This document shows positions 25,541 to 34,745 of a stretch of 64,000 nt of DNA, in pieces. Numbering within the stretch: the first letter of the stretch is position 1; the number at the start of each line of letters is the position of its first letter. The translations under genes and the position numbers were made by a program. Origin of the DNA: Acidihalobacter aeolianus (GTDB lineage Bacteria; Pseudomonadota; Gammaproteobacteria; DSM-5130; Acidihalobacteraceae). Below the pieces are notes generated by a model. It did no database searches. It saw nothing but the letters and a program-made list of their open reading frames with translations, and was not told the origin of the DNA. The stretch lies in the NCBI RefSeq assembly GCF_001753165.1, contig NZ_CP017448.1, positions 514,462 to 578,461 of the forward strand, in the 5' to 3' direction.

Positions 25541-28500
25541 ATGCCGGAGGGTCAATCATCCAGTTGCCGCCGACGCGGGCCTCGGTTGCGAATGCTAATG
25601 TGGACTCAAGGTAAGCAAGGTAAGCAAGGTAAGCAAGGTAAGCAAGGTAAGCAAGGTAAGGGTTGGCTACGCAGGGCGGGCTTTCTCTTTTTGCTCTTTT
25701 TGCTGGCTCTTTTTTACGGTGTGCAGTCATGGCGCGATACCCGTTGGCATGTCGAACAAGCCCTGCGGGCGAGCGTACGGCGTGGTGCAGAGGCCGAGGC
25801 CTCTTCCTTGACGCACTGGTCGGCTGCCCTGCGGGCTATGGGCAATTTTCTGGCACTGGGAAACGATCTCCGCCCCGCGCAAGTGGATACGCGCATCATC
25901 CTGTTCCAGTCAGCCTATCCCGACAGTGTATTGCCGATCTTCGTCCTCCAGGCCCAAGATGGGCGCTTGCTGGGCGCGTCACCGATTGTCGGCCGCGCGC
26001 AAAGCCCCTACTTGCGTATCGCGCACCGTCTATGCCCGCTCAATCGTAACGCGTCGGTCACGCTGGCGGCGCCCGTCCACTTACCGCATGAACTCGTATC
26101 CGCCGGTCAGGACCAGGCGTTGCCTGCCTGTGCACGCATACGCGATGCCGGCGGCGATCCGATCCTGGATGTGTATGCCTTGCTACCATGGCCTCCGACT
26201 GCGCTGGCGACCCATCGTGATCTTATTGCCGGCCATCAGCCGATCTACCGGCTGAACTGGCGCGGACCGGGTGCGAGGCAAGTCTCGCATAGCGAGCAGG
26301 CCGAGGGCGAAGGCGCCCGCCGTGAAGCAGGCCAACCCGAGTTTCCATTACGCCGGCATGCGTCGACCGGCATTCGTATCTGGACACAGCAGGGTCGCTT
26401 GTACGCACAAACCTCTGTCGCGGGATTTCCCTTGAGCGTGACCGCCAGCCTGCCACGCGCGGTGATCTGGCGCGAATGGCTGCTGCAGGGCGGCGCTGGC
26501 GAAGGGGTGGTCTTGCTGTCCCTGCTTACGCTTGTGCTGGGTATGAGCGCCAGGCGCTCTACCCGTATCGCGAAGTCCGAATCGCAATTGCGCACCTATT
26601 ACGGCGCACTCAAGGATATCAATCAGGCTCTGGTTGCCTTGCCCGAACCAGAAAAGCTGTATGCCAAGGTCTGTGCGCAATTGGCGGAAAGTGCTGACTT
26701 GCCGTTGGTATGGATCGGCCTGATCCAGGATTCGCGGGTACATGTGCAAAGGGCCGCGGGCCCTGCCCGGGGCTACGTCGATGGTCTCGAGATTGATCTC
26801 GCTCCGGACAGCCCATCCAGTCGAGGGCCGGCTGGCGAGGCGCTACGCAAGGGAGAGACCGTGGCCGTGGCGGATCTGTGGGACGATGCCGGTTTTGCGT
26901 TGTGGCTTGAGCGCGCCACACGATACGGGCTGCGAAGTGCCGTGATGACGCCTTTTACAACCAAGGCGGGGCAGCGCGGTATTCTGGCCGCTTACGCGCA
27001 AAGACGACATTACTTTACCCCAGCCCTGGTCGAGTTGATGGAGGAGCTGGCCCGCGATGTCGCATTGGGGCTCAACCAGTACGAGCATGTGCGGGAGATC
27101 ACGCGCCTGAGCCAGCAGGATTCACTGACCGGGCTGCCGAACCGAAGCTACTTCATGCGTATGCTCGAACAGGCCCTGGCGCGTGCCGGTCGTGCCGAAC
27201 GGTTAACCGCCGTAGGGATACTCGACCTCGATTATTTCAAACAAATCAATGACAACCTCGGGCATCAGGTCGGCGACCAGGTACTCCAGATACTCGCAAG
27301 GCAACTCAAGGAAGCCGTGCGCCAGGGAGACACCGTTGCCCGGCTGGGCGGGGACGAATTCGGCATACTTTTGGAGGGCGTTTCTGGCACGGTGGAACTT
27401 GAAGGTATTGCACATCGACTGCTCGAATCGGTACGCCAGCCGATACGTATCGAGGGTATCGGGCATGAACTGAACACGGATGCGAGCCTCGGATTCACGC
27501 TCTATCCGCTCGACGACAGCAGTCCCACGGAGTTGCTTCGTCATGCCGATGCGGCGCTTTATGCCTCCAAGGGAGCTGGAAGACGTCGCTGGCAGCTATT
27601 CAGTCACCTCATGGCAGACGATGCCCGGCTCGAATATCAAGTCTATCGCGAGCTGCCGAACGCGCTCGCCAGCCAGGCGTTGTTTCTCCACTATCAACCG
27701 CAAATCGACTTGGCGACGGGCGCGGTGATCGGGGTCGAGGCATTGGTTCGCTGGCGGCATAACGGTGACGGTTTCTGGATGCCCAACAGCTTTATCCCCA
27801 TCATTGAACGGGATGCCGCCCTTTCGCGTCAGCTGGGTCGATTTCTACTGCACAGCGCGGCCACGGCCATCGCGCGTTGGCGGTCCGATCATTACGCCTT
27901 CGGTCGTGTGAGCATCAATATCTGTGCCCGGCATTTACAGCACTCGGCCTTCCTGGACGATCTGGATGAAACCCTGGATCGTTACCCGGGAACGGCCGCC
28001 TATCTGACCCTGGAGTTGACAGAAACCCAGGCATTGGCCGATCTGGACAAAAGCGCGCGCGTGCTGGGTGAGGTCAGAAAACGCGGCATACACGTCTCGC
28101 TGGACGATTTCGGCAGCGGATACGCCTCGCTGCAGCACGTGCGCGAATTGCCGCTGGATGTGATCAAGCTGGACCTGCAGTTCGTGCAAAATCTGGAGCA
28201 CGATACCGAAGCGTTCGCGGTCGGCTATGCCGCGCTGACACTGGCCGAAATCCATGGCGCGAAAGTGGTCGCGGAAGGCGTTGAGGAGGCGCGTGTCGTC
28301 AGCCTGTGGCGCCGACTCGGCGGTGAGGTGATCCAGGGATACTTCTTTGCCAAACCGATGGGCGAACGTGACTGGCTTGACTGGCTCGCTCGCTACCGCC
28401 CAGCCGCGCGCTACGCTGAAATTCCACGCTGGCGTCCCACATTGGATGCGCTGGTTTTATTGCGGACTTTGCCCTATCACAATCAATTGATGATGCGGTT

Positions 28501-28807
28501 CCGCAAACAGGCATGCGCGGATCATAAACTATCGAAGAATGACCTTGCCGAACTGGCGGCGAGTTTGAGCGCGCCATGTCCCCTCGGCACATGGCTGAAA
28601 AGCGAGCAGGCCGCTTCACTTGACACGGCTAGACTCCAGCAATCGCATCGATTGCTCCATCGGCAGTTGCTGGATTGGCTGGCGACGCTCTCGACGGGTT
28701 CCCCGAACAGTACATCAGTGGAGATTGACGCTGTTTGGACCGCTTTCGTAGACGCACTGGATGAGGTCATTGAACAGATGGATGCTCGCTTGCGACAGGA
28801 GGCGTAA
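25541..28807 (+). CDS. Membrane GAF-GGDEF-EAL cyclic-di-GMP protein with CZB-like C-terminus
   Basis: Bifunctional c-di-GMP protein of 1,088 residues. Order: a (Gly-Lys-Gln)n tract (about 24-40), membrane helix 43-62, periplasmic sensor 65-305, second helix about 318-337, GAF domain about 360-510, GGDEF domain about 520-685 with an intact G-G-D-E-F at 603-607 and the metal-binding D-L-D-Y-F, EAL domain about 700-945 with E-A-L at 733-735, L-E-L-T-E-T, D-D-F-G-S-G-Y and A-E-G-V-E all kept. Both catalytic activities therefore look possible. The last 110 residues carry His/Cys spacing (TLPYHNQLM, APCPLGTWL, QQSHRLLH) like a CZB zinc-binding domain. The start is uncertain; ATG 25592 is an alternative that still includes the repeat tract. 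Confidence 0.9.
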   Translation: MPEGQSSSCRRRGPRLRMLMWTQGKQGKQGKQGKQGKQGKGWLRRAGFLFLLFLLALFYGVQSWRDTRWHVEQALRASVRRGAEAEASSLTHWSAALRAMGNFLALGNDLRPAQVDTRIILFQSAYPDSVLPIFVLQAQDGRLLGASPIVGRAQSPYLRIAHRLCPLNRNASVTLAAPVHLPHELVSAGQDQALPACARIRDAGGDPILDVYALLPWPPTALATHRDLIAGHQPIYRLNWRGPGARQVSHSEQAEGEGARREAGQPEFPLRRHASTGIRIWTQQGRLYAQTSVAGFPLSVTASLPRAVIWREWLLQGGAGEGVVLLSLLTLVLGMSARRSTRIAKSESQLRTYYGALKDINQALVALPEPEKLYAKVCAQLAESADLPLVWIGLIQDSRVHVQRAAGPARGYVDGLEIDLAPDSPSSRGPAGEALRKGETVAVADLWDDAGFALWLERATRYGLRSAVMTPFTTKAGQRGILAAYAQRRHYFTPALVELMEELARDVALGLNQYEHVREITRLSQQDSLTGLPNRSYFMRMLEQALARAGRAERLTAVGILDLDYFKQINDNLGHQVGDQVLQILARQLKEAVRQGDTVARLGGDEFGILLEGVSGTVELEGIAHRLLESVRQPIRIEGIGHELNTDASLGFTLYPLDDSSPTELLRHADAALYASKGAGRRRWQLFSHLMADDARLEYQVYRELPNALASQALFLHYQPQIDLATGAVIGVEALVRWRHNGDGFWMPNSFIPIIERDAALSRQLGRFLLHSAATAIARWRSDHYAFGRVSINICARHLQHSAFLDDLDETLDRYPGTAAYLTLELTETQALADLDKSARVLGEVRKRGIHVSLDDFGSGYASLQHVRELPLDVIKLDLQFVQNLEHDTEAFAVGYAALTLAEIHGAKVVAEGVEEARVVSLWRRLGGEVIQGYFFAKPMGERDWLDWLARYRPAARYAEIPRWRPTLDALVLLRTLPYHNQLMMRFRKQACADHKLSKNDLAELAASLSAPCPLGTWLKSEQAASLDTARLQQSHRLLHRQLLDWLATLSTGSPNSTSVEIDAVWTAFVDALDEVIEQMDARLRQEA
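25610..25660 (+). repeat. 9-bp tandem repeat GGTAAGCAA inside the coding start
   Basis: Five perfect copies of GGTAAGCAA run from 25610 to 25654, followed by a partial copy (GGTAAG) to 25660. They encode Gly-Lys-Gln repeats just ahead of the first membrane helix of the GGDEF-EAL protein. The unit is a multiple of three, so slippage would change the length of a basic N-terminal tail but keep the frame. Confidence 0.93.
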
Positions 28808-28843
28808 CAATCAGAGGCGGCCGGCCATGATACAGCGTTGAGC

Positions 28844-29047
28844 TTATAGATCACTCGTTGTCAGTTCCTCGAATATCCAGTCAGCGCGCTGTGCGGCTGT
28901 CCGCACTTTCTCGTAAGCCAAGCGGGCTTCATCGCTCCACTTCCCATGCTCGCGGGCAATTTCTCGGTAAGCGGACTCTCTTTCCCGCAAGATTGACTCC
29001 GCCCGCCTAAGTTGTTCCAGTAATCTTCCCCGAGGTGACGCCGCCAT
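28844..29047 (-). CDS. Small helical hypothetical protein
   Basis: A 67-residue, charged, wholly helical protein (RLLEQLRRAESILRERESAY and a similar second half) with likely coiled-coil character and no membrane segment. A CAGGGA purine-rich stretch lies directly before the ATG. It ends 36 bp from the tail of the convergent GGDEF-EAL gene. I do not recognise a family; the regular heptad-like pattern and normal codon use support it as a real gene. Confidence 0.55.
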   Translation of the reverse strand: MAASPRGRLLEQLRRAESILRERESAYREIAREHGKWSDEARLAYEKVRTAAQRADWIFEELTTSDL

Positions 29048-29109
29048 TCCCTGTCATCAAATCATGTCTGAGTGCGCCACATTAATCAGTTTATAACGCT
29101 GAGCGTTGC

Positions 29110-29134
29110 AAAAAAAAACCCGCCAACAGGCGGG
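29110..29134 (-). terminator. Strong intrinsic terminator on the minus strand without an obvious gene upstream
   Basis: On the minus strand, CCCGCC-TGTT-GGCGGG (29134-29119) is followed by at least nine T (29118-29110). It is a textbook rho-independent terminator. The nearest upstream minus-strand gene is the Aer-like receptor ending at 30214, over 1 kb away and beyond a plus-strand gene. The transcript it ends is therefore unknown and could be a small RNA from 29140-29400. Confidence 0.8.
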
Positions 29135-29135
29135 C

Positions 29136-29673
29136 AAAAACCAATGCAGTGACCGGGGTTGGAGGGAGGGCCACCGCAGCGGGATCTTCCCATGCTTCGG
29201 AGTGGCACACAATCATGTGCTCACTATCTTCTCGGGCGCTGGGAAACAGGGTTGCCGCGTACCTGGTCAGTGGACAACAATCTTGCCCCACATGCCGAAG
29301 GAGGCGTGCAACGGGAACATGCAAAAACTAACAGGGATTCGCATATCAACATTGATCCTCTTGCTTCAATAAGGCGAATTCTAGACTCCCGTCAACACTA
29401 TTTTCCGGATACCCGAAAAATCGAGGTGACCTACCACCCCGCATGGGCCTACGCGCCCTGGGTCATGCTGTTCGCGGGGCTCGCCGGACTTATCTATCTC
29501 GGGTATCGCGCCAGGCGTCGGAACGGCTAATCGCCTGTCGATGGCGCGGCGCGAAACGCGGCGCTGGAAATTCCCGCAGGCCGATGATGGAATGCTGCAG
29601 GCGTGGCGCGCGTGCATGCCGCAAGGGCATGACGACGCGAGTGTCGCGTTTGTTCGCAACCCAAGGAGACGGT
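29136..29673. other. Gap with possible small RNA (minus) and a degenerate small membrane peptide (plus)
   Basis: No complete gene is supported here. On the plus strand an open frame ending at TAA 29528-29530 encodes a C-terminal membrane helix followed by basic residues (APWVMLFAGLAGLIYLGYRARRRNG) but has no credible start. A short signal-like frame at 29320-29372 in another phase may be its displaced beginning. On the minus strand the region leads into the terminator at 29110-29134. The ribosome site AAGGAG at 29663-29668 belongs to the GNAT gene. Confidence 0.4.
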
Positions 29674-30180
29674 ATGCCGGTACTGGTGCGGCCAATCGGA
29701 ATGCAGGACGTGGCGGGTTTTCACGAATGCGTCGACTCCGTGGCGCGCGAGCGGCGGTTTCTGGCATCGACCGAAGCGCCTCCCCTCGAACGCAGTACCG
29801 ACTTCGTTGCGCATAATCTCGCCAACCACAACGCGCACTACGTGGCCGTAGCGGACGGCCGGGTGGTGGGCTGGTGCGATGCCGTGCCGATCACGCGCCC
29901 GCCGGCGTGCGCCCACCGCGCGACGCTAGGGATGGGCGTGAGCACCCGCTACCGCGGTCAGGGGATCGGCGAACGTTTGATCCGGGCCACGGTCGAGCAT
30001 GCCTGGGGCGCCGGGCTGCTGCGCATCGATCTCGACGTGCGCACGGACAACGAACCTGCCATCCGACTCTACGAGAAAATCGGTTTTCGCCGGGAAGGCG
30101 TGCGTCGCTGTGGTCTGTTCGTGGGCGGCCAGCCCGTCGATCTGATGTATATGGGGCTGTTGCATCCCTCGCTGGGGTGA
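29674..30180 (+). CDS. GNAT-family N-acetyltransferase
   Basis: Acetyl-CoA-dependent N-acetyltransferase of 168 residues. The acetyl-CoA-binding motif A is L-G-M-G-V-S-T-R-Y-R-G-Q-G-I-G (about 87-101), with the R/Q-x-x-G-x-G/A pattern as R-G-Q-G-I-G. Motif B follows as N-E-P-A-I-R-L-Y-E-K-I-G-F. It resembles the RimJ/RimL-like or aminoglycoside-acetyltransferase branch; the acceptor is unknown. ATG 29674 is chosen by its AAGGAG ribosome site; the frame is open further upstream without support. It is convergent with the Aer-like gene. Confidence 0.88.
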   Translation: MPVLVRPIGMQDVAGFHECVDSVARERRFLASTEAPPLERSTDFVAHNLANHNAHYVAVADGRVVGWCDAVPITRPPACAHRATLGMGVSTRYRGQGIGERLIRATVEHAWGAGLLRIDLDVRTDNEPAIRLYEKIGFRREGVRRCGLFVGGQPVDLMYMGLLHPSLG

Positions 30181-30213
30181 AAAGCTTTGCCGTTTCTACC
30201 AGGTCGCCGGCAA

Positions 30214-31848
30214 TCAGCAGGCGACACTCCTGAAGCGATGCACCAGCGAATCCAGCTCATTGGCAAGGCCGATGAGCTGGTCGGACAGGCGGCGCGATGT
30301 ATTCGCGGATTCGTTGATACTTTCGGCACCGTCCCGGATGTGCACGATATTCGAGTTAATTTCCTCTGCGACCGAGCTTTGCTGTTCCGTGGCGGTTGCG
30401 ATCTGCATGCTCATGCTGTTGATCAGCTCCACGGCTTCGGAAATGGCGGTCAAGGCTGCGGTGACGTCGCCCACGCGTTGCACGCCTTCATCCGACCGTG
30501 CCCGGCTGGCCCGCATGTTTTCCGCGCTGCTACTGAGCATGTTCTTGAATTGCTCAAGCTGCTTGCGAATGTCCGTGGTGGCCTGTTTGGTTTTGTTCGC
30601 CAGCTCGCTCACTTCGCTGGCCACGACGGCAAAGCCGCGTCCGTGCTCCCCGGCGCGAGCGGCCTCAATGGAGGCGTTGAGGGCGAGGAGGTTGGTCTGC
30701 TCCGAAATCTGGGTGATCAGATCGGTTACCTTGTAGATGCTTTCACTGCTGGCCAGCAGTTGTTCCATCGTAGTGGCCGCCAACGCGATTTGTTCGGCGA
30801 TTTGTTCAATCACGCCCGTGAAATCATTGGCAACGCGCGCACCCTTGTCCGTTTCGTCACTGGATTTGTTCGCAGCCTCGGCAGCCGCGTTGGTATTGCG
30901 CGCCACCTCGATGACCGTCGCCGCCATTTCGTTCATGGCGGCTGCGACCTGGTCGGTCTTGTCGTATTGTTGGTCGATTTGAATGATGACCTGTCCCAGT
31001 TCCCGCGCGGAAGCGTCTGCGGCCATGCGCAATTTTCCCGCCTCTTCGCCCAACCGGCCGAGGACGGTGCGCTGACTGGCCTGCAGGAACCGTATCGCCA
31101 GTTCGATGCGGCCGGGCTCGCCCTTCTTGCCGCTGTACACCGCCTGCATGATCGTATTGTCGACGACCTCCTTGCGCACGAGCGCATCGACTTCGCGCAT
31201 CGGACGCGAGAAAAGCCAGGCGATTGTGACGCCCGCCAGGCCGAGCAGAATATCGGCGATACCCAATTCGCTGCGAGCAAGTGGCAGTAGCGTCAGCAAG
31301 GTCATCAACGCGGCGGTCATTCCGCCTGTGAGCAGCATCCGGTTCATCACGCCATCCCACCAGCGCGACTTGCTCAGCTTGGCGGCGATTCTGCCGGACT
31401 TGGCGGAATCTAGGCCCCGGCCATCCTGCGTGGCGGCGGGGCCGAGCGATTGATAGAGTTTTTCGGCGCGGCTTCGGTCGGCTTGTCGTGGCCTGACCCG
31501 AACGGATTCGTAACCGATGCAGGCGCCATTTTCGTAGACCGGGGTGACATAGGCGTCGACCCAATAAAACCCACCGTCCTTGCTACGGTTTTTGACTATC
31601 CCCATCCAGGGCTTGCCTTGCTTGAGCGAGGTCCATAAATCGGCAAAGGCAGCCTGGGGCATATCGGGGTGACGTACGATGTTGTGGCTTTTCCCTATCA
31701 ATTCGTCGATCGCGTAGCCGGCTATCTTTGCAAAGGATTCGTTGCTGTAGCGAATTACACCAGCAAGGTCAGTGGACGAAATAAGTTGTTCGTCGGACTT
31801 GAAGGTGTGTTCTGTCTGGTTGATAGGGAAGTTCTTCTTCACGGACAT
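30214..31848 (-). CDS. Aer-like PAS-containing chemoreceptor (energy/redox taxis)
   Basis: A 544-residue receptor resembling Aer. The N-terminal PAS domain (about 18-120) has the Aer-type [18 protein letters not shown] and [10 protein letters not shown] sequences of the FAD-binding pocket. Two closely spaced membrane helices follow (about 172-225), then a HAMP-like region and a complete MCP signalling domain with [20 protein letters not shown]. It should signal redox or oxygen changes to CheA. The GAATCGATGTC context around the ATG lacks a strong ribosome site, though AGGAG lies about 8 nt upstream on the coding strand. It faces away from alkB. Confidence 0.91.
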   Translation of the reverse strand: MSVKKNFPINQTEHTFKSDEQLISSTDLAGVIRYSNESFAKIAGYAIDELIGKSHNIVRHPDMPQAAFADLWTSLKQGKPWMGIVKNRSKDGGFYWVDAYVTPVYENGACIGYESVRVRPRQADRSRAEKLYQSLGPAATQDGRGLDSAKSGRIAAKLSKSRWWDGVMNRMLLTGGMTAALMTLLTLLPLARSELGIADILLGLAGVTIAWLFSRPMREVDALVRKEVVDNTIMQAVYSGKKGEPGRIELAIRFLQASQRTVLGRLGEEAGKLRMAADASARELGQVIIQIDQQYDKTDQVAAAMNEMAATVIEVARNTNAAAEAANKSSDETDKGARVANDFTGVIEQIAEQIALAATTMEQLLASSESIYKVTDLITQISEQTNLLALNASIEAARAGEHGRGFAVVASEVSELANKTKQATTDIRKQLEQFKNMLSSSAENMRASRARSDEGVQRVGDVTAALTAISEAVELINSMSMQIATATEQQSSVAEEINSNIVHIRDGAESINESANTSRRLSDQLIGLANELDSLVHRFRSVAC

Positions 31849-32150
31849 CGACTCCTTAGGAACTTGCGGTGTAATTCATTCTGGGTCACGTACTATATCG
31901 GATATAACCACAAAAATATTAGAAAAACTATTCGTGGTAGAAGGGGATAGGGGGGGTATGATGTGCGCTGCGCACGACGCGGATGTGTGTCATCGGCTTC
32001 ACTGCCAGGCAGTGTGCGTGACATGGTGATGAGGATTGGGCCATGGCTGCCGGCATCATAAAGACTTGCCATCGGAGTCATTGAAATTATCGAGCTGCAG
32101 ATATTTGTATGCGGTTGTGAATACGCTTGGGAATGGATGTAGAGGATCAG
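31849..32150. promoter_or_regulatory. Divergent promoter region between the Aer-like gene and alkB
   Basis: 302 bp with AT-rich DNA near 31890-31930, suitable for promoters. CACTGCC (32000-32006) and GGCAGTG (32008-32014) form a perfect inverted repeat with a 1-nt centre. GAGG at about 32142-32145 is the alkB ribosome site. No gene is seen. Confidence 0.4.
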
Positions 32151-32768
32151 ATGATATCTGTCTGGAATGAGCTTCGCGTGGCTCGAACGGAACGGCCGCA
32201 TCCAGAACTTGAATATCACCCTGCGTTCTACGGCGAGGAACAGGGGCGGCAGCTACTGCAGTCTCTGTGCACCCAGGTGACATGGCAGACCGACCATTTC
32301 ATGGCCTTTGGCCGACGCATCGAAATTCCCCGCCTGCAGGCCTGGTATGCGGATCCCGGCATTCGCTACAGCTACAGCAACAACCTGCTGCAGACTCTCG
32401 CGTGGCTGCCCGAGTTGACGGCGCTGCGCGAGCAGATCGAGCTGGCTTGCGGTCATCGCTTCAATTCGGTGCTGCTCACCTATTATCGTGACGGCCGCGA
32501 TTCGGTGAGCTGGCACACGGACGACGAACAGGAGCTAGGCTCGGAACCGTGGATAGCCTCCTTGAGCCTGGGGGCTTCGCGGGTCATGCAGTACCGCAAC
32601 AAGCATCAGTCCGAAACCGGAGCGCTGTCCTTGCATCATGGCGACTTGCTGTTGATGCGGCCCGGTTTCCAGCAGCACTGGCTGCATCAGGTCGCGGCGC
32701 AGCCCGAAGTCGACGAGCCGCGCATCAATCTCACCTACCGTCTGGTGGCCATGGATGATTCTGGCTAA
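32151..32768 (+). CDS. alkB: AlkB-family 2-oxoglutarate/Fe(II)-dependent dioxygenase
   Basis: DNA/RNA alkylation-repair-type dioxygenase of 205 residues, likely reversing 1-methyladenine and 3-methylcytosine. The iron ligands are the H-x-D of S-W-H-T-D-D-E and the distal His in W-L-H-Q-V. The 2-oxoglutarate-binding Arg pair is in E-P-R-I-N-L-T-Y-R. The Y-S-Y-S-N-N-L-L-Q block also fits the ALKBH2/3-like branch. ATG 32151 is chosen because GAGG lies 6 nt before it; TTG and ATG codons 18-24 bp upstream are alternatives. The divergent Aer-like gene is unrelated. Confidence 0.9.
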   Translation: MISVWNELRVARTERPHPELEYHPAFYGEEQGRQLLQSLCTQVTWQTDHFMAFGRRIEIPRLQAWYADPGIRYSYSNNLLQTLAWLPELTALREQIELACGHRFNSVLLTYYRDGRDSVSWHTDDEQELGSEPWIASLSLGASRVMQYRNKHQSETGALSLHHGDLLLMRPGFQQHWLHQVAAQPEVDEPRINLTYRLVAMDDSG

Positions 32769-32941
32769 GCCGGCGCCGAAACATGCGGGCGGTTGTGGTT
32801 CAATGGGCGGAATGCGATTTGCGAACCAAAGCCCCGGTATGGCCTCTCCTCGCCAGACATGAATGATGCAGGTTTCGTATCATGCAGCGTGATCAATCAG
32901 ACCCACCCCAGACAACCCCAGTCAATCCAGAAGGTGCCGGC

Positions 32942-33190
32942 ATGCGTGATCTGAAGATACTGATCTACCAGGGCAATGCGGACACGCCCGAAACGACGGT
33001 GCGGGTTCCGGGCAATGTCCTCAAGTTCGCGGTACGCCTGCTGCCCAAGCGTGCCGTGGCCAGGCTGCACGAAAATGGCATCGATCTGGACGAACTGGTG
33101 CGCCTGGCAGCCGAGGAAGAGGCGGTCGGCACGCTGATCGAGATCGAAGACCATAACGACGGCGAACGCATCGTCATCCGCCTGGACTGA
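32942..33190 (+). CDS. Small hypothetical protein (SHOCT-like/YvlB-associated type)
   Basis: An 82-residue soluble protein: LKILIYQGNADTPETTVRVP, then LPKRAVARLHENGIDLDELV, ending in an acidic beta strand. The pattern resembles the small domain found in or near YvlB-type proteins, which may mediate oligomerisation; no biochemical role is known. ATG 32942 has a good AAGG ribosome site 7-8 nt upstream, and the conserved part begins there. An upstream ATG at 32882 would add 20 polar residues. It stands between alkB and the phosphoesterase gene. Confidence 0.65.
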   Translation: MRDLKILIYQGNADTPETTVRVPGNVLKFAVRLLPKRAVARLHENGIDLDELVRLAAEEEAVGTLIEIEDHNDGERIVIRLD

Positions 33191-33198
33191 CGCCGGGG

Positions 33199-33217
33199 CC
33201 GATCGATTCTCGATCGG
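33199..33217 (+). other. Hairpin after the small gene
   Basis: CCGATCGA (33199-33206) and TCGATCGG (33210-33217) pair perfectly around a 3-nt loop, 9 bp after the stop at 33190. No T-run follows, so it may stabilise the mRNA end or act as a protein site rather than terminate by itself. Confidence 0.45.
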
Positions 33218-33369
33218 AAGCAGCCTCCTGCATGCCCGGCTCAGGGGCGACGCCTTATCATTGATATGTAATTGCACCAGGGACCGCGTCCGGTTGCGGG
33301 CCGATATTCATGTGATAACGGAACGGTGCGCATTTCGTTGAAGGGAAGTCAGCAAAGGAGGGCGGTGCC

Positions 33370-34401
33370 GTGGCGACGATTTCTACTTTTTTACAGGGCG
33401 TTCTGGGGGTTCTCGGGCTGGCTTCGCCAGCCAGTCATGTGCCGCAGCACATCGTGGTCGTCATCGAGGAAAACCATGGCTATAGCCAGGTTGTGGGCAA
33501 TTCGGATATGCCTTATCTGAACAAGATCCTTATCGATGGCGGTTTGCTGTTGACGAATTCCCATGGCGTCGAACATCCCAGCCAGCCGAACTATCTCGAT
33601 TTGTTTTCCGGGGATCATCAGGGGGTAACGACCGATGCCCCTGTTCCCGGTGCCAGTGAGAACGCGGCGCAACAGACCCCGCTGACGGCAGGCAATCTCG
33701 CGGCTGCCCTGATCCATAAAGGCTATAGCTTTTCCGCCTACTCCCAGTCGCTCCCGGCTCCCGGTTCGCTGGCCTATTTCTCCGATGGCAAAACGGCGTA
33801 TGACAGCATGCCGTCCGCAAATCCGGGGGCCTTCATTTATGCGCGCAAGCATAATCCCTGGACCAACTGGCAGGCGCCTTCGGGTTATGCGCGCCAGGGT
33901 AATGAGAGTAATACGCTGCCGGCCAGCATCAATCAGCCCATGTCGGCCTTCCCGGCTGCGGATTTTGCCGCCCTGCCCACGGTTTCGTACGTCATTCCCA
34001 ACCAGTGCAACGATATGCACGGTGGCGTTTCCGGCAGCAAGACCACAGAGAACTGTCCGTACGCATCCAGTTCAGGCGATGCCAATGATCGGCAACTTGC
34101 GAAAAATGCCGATCACTTCCTGCGTACGAGACTGGGGGCCTATGCCGCCTGGGCAAAGGCGCACGACAGCCTGCTGATCGTGACCTGGGACGAGGATTTT
34201 CATTCGGATGCCGATAATCACATCGCCACGGTGATTTATGGCGCCGGAATCAAGCCAGGCTCGAAATCGTCTCAGCACGTCAACCACTACAACATCCTGG
34301 CAACCATCGCGACCGACTATCACCTCGATCTTGCCGGCCTGGGGCACGCGGCCGAGGCCAAGCCCGTCATATTTGCCGGGCCCGAGGTGAAGACGCCGTA
34401 A
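33370..34401 (+). CDS. Phosphoesterase-family protein (acid phosphatase/phospholipase C-like)
   Basis: A 343-residue enzyme of the phosphoesterase family that includes acid phosphatase AcpA and bacterial phospholipase C. The family start motif H-I-V-V-V-I-E-E-N-H lies at about 27-36 (metal-binding Glu-Asn). H-P-S-Q-P-N-Y with the catalytic Ser/Thr region follows near 67-73, then P-N-Q-C-N-D-M-H-G and the metal-binding T-W-D-E-D near 273-277. The N-terminal 22 residues are hydrophobic and Ala-Ser-ended, weakly like an export signal, as expected for a periplasmic or secreted enzyme. GTG 33370 is chosen by AAAGGAGGGC about 9 nt upstream. Confidence 0.85.
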   Translation: MATISTFLQGVLGVLGLASPASHVPQHIVVVIEENHGYSQVVGNSDMPYLNKILIDGGLLLTNSHGVEHPSQPNYLDLFSGDHQGVTTDAPVPGASENAAQQTPLTAGNLAAALIHKGYSFSAYSQSLPAPGSLAYFSDGKTAYDSMPSANPGAFIYARKHNPWTNWQAPSGYARQGNESNTLPASINQPMSAFPAADFAALPTVSYVIPNQCNDMHGGVSGSKTTENCPYASSSGDANDRQLAKNADHFLRTRLGAYAAWAKAHDSLLIVTWDEDFHSDADNHIATVIYGAGIKPGSKSSQHVNHYNILATIATDYHLDLAGLGHAAEAKPVIFAGPEVKTP

Positions 34402-34456
34402 GCCTATGCCCGACCACGCCGGACAACCGGCGTTGACGGGGTCTTGAACGGAATCG

Positions 34457-34621
34457 TCAGTCGTCCTCGCCGTGATAGCGCGGCGGCCGTCGGTCGTGGC
34501 CGTACCCGTACCCGTAGCCGTAATAGCCGTCATCCGGGTAGTAGAAGCAGCCGCTCAGTGCGCTGCCGAGCAGGGCGATGGCGAGGGCGGCCAGGACGTA
34601 TTCGACGAGTTTGCGGTGCAT
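34457..34621 (-). CDS. Small Tyr/Gly-rich lipoprotein
   Basis: A 54-residue gene read from ATG 34621 with an ideal GGAGG ribosome site 6 nt upstream. The N-terminus (M-H-R-K, then VEYVLAALAIALLGSALSG) is a lipoprotein signal ending in the lipobox L-S-G-C, with Cys24 as the lipidated residue. The mature 31 residues (CFYYPDDGYYGYGYGYGHDR, then RPPRYHGEDD) are Tyr/Gly-rich and polar. It is probably anchored in the outer or inner membrane. It is convergent with the phosphoesterase gene. Function unknown; the ribosome site plus lipobox make it a likely real gene. Confidence 0.75.
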   Translation of the reverse strand: MHRKLVEYVLAALAIALLGSALSGCFYYPDDGYYGYGYGYGHDRRPPRYHGEDD

Positions 34622-34745
34622 GCGTACCTCCATGTGCGGGCGCGCGGGGAGTGCCGCGCCTGCTGCATGACACGACGACGATCGGCGATGGGTTCCCCGG
34701 GTTCTCGGCTATCATAACGAGGTTTGGGCACACCCCGGGACGGAC

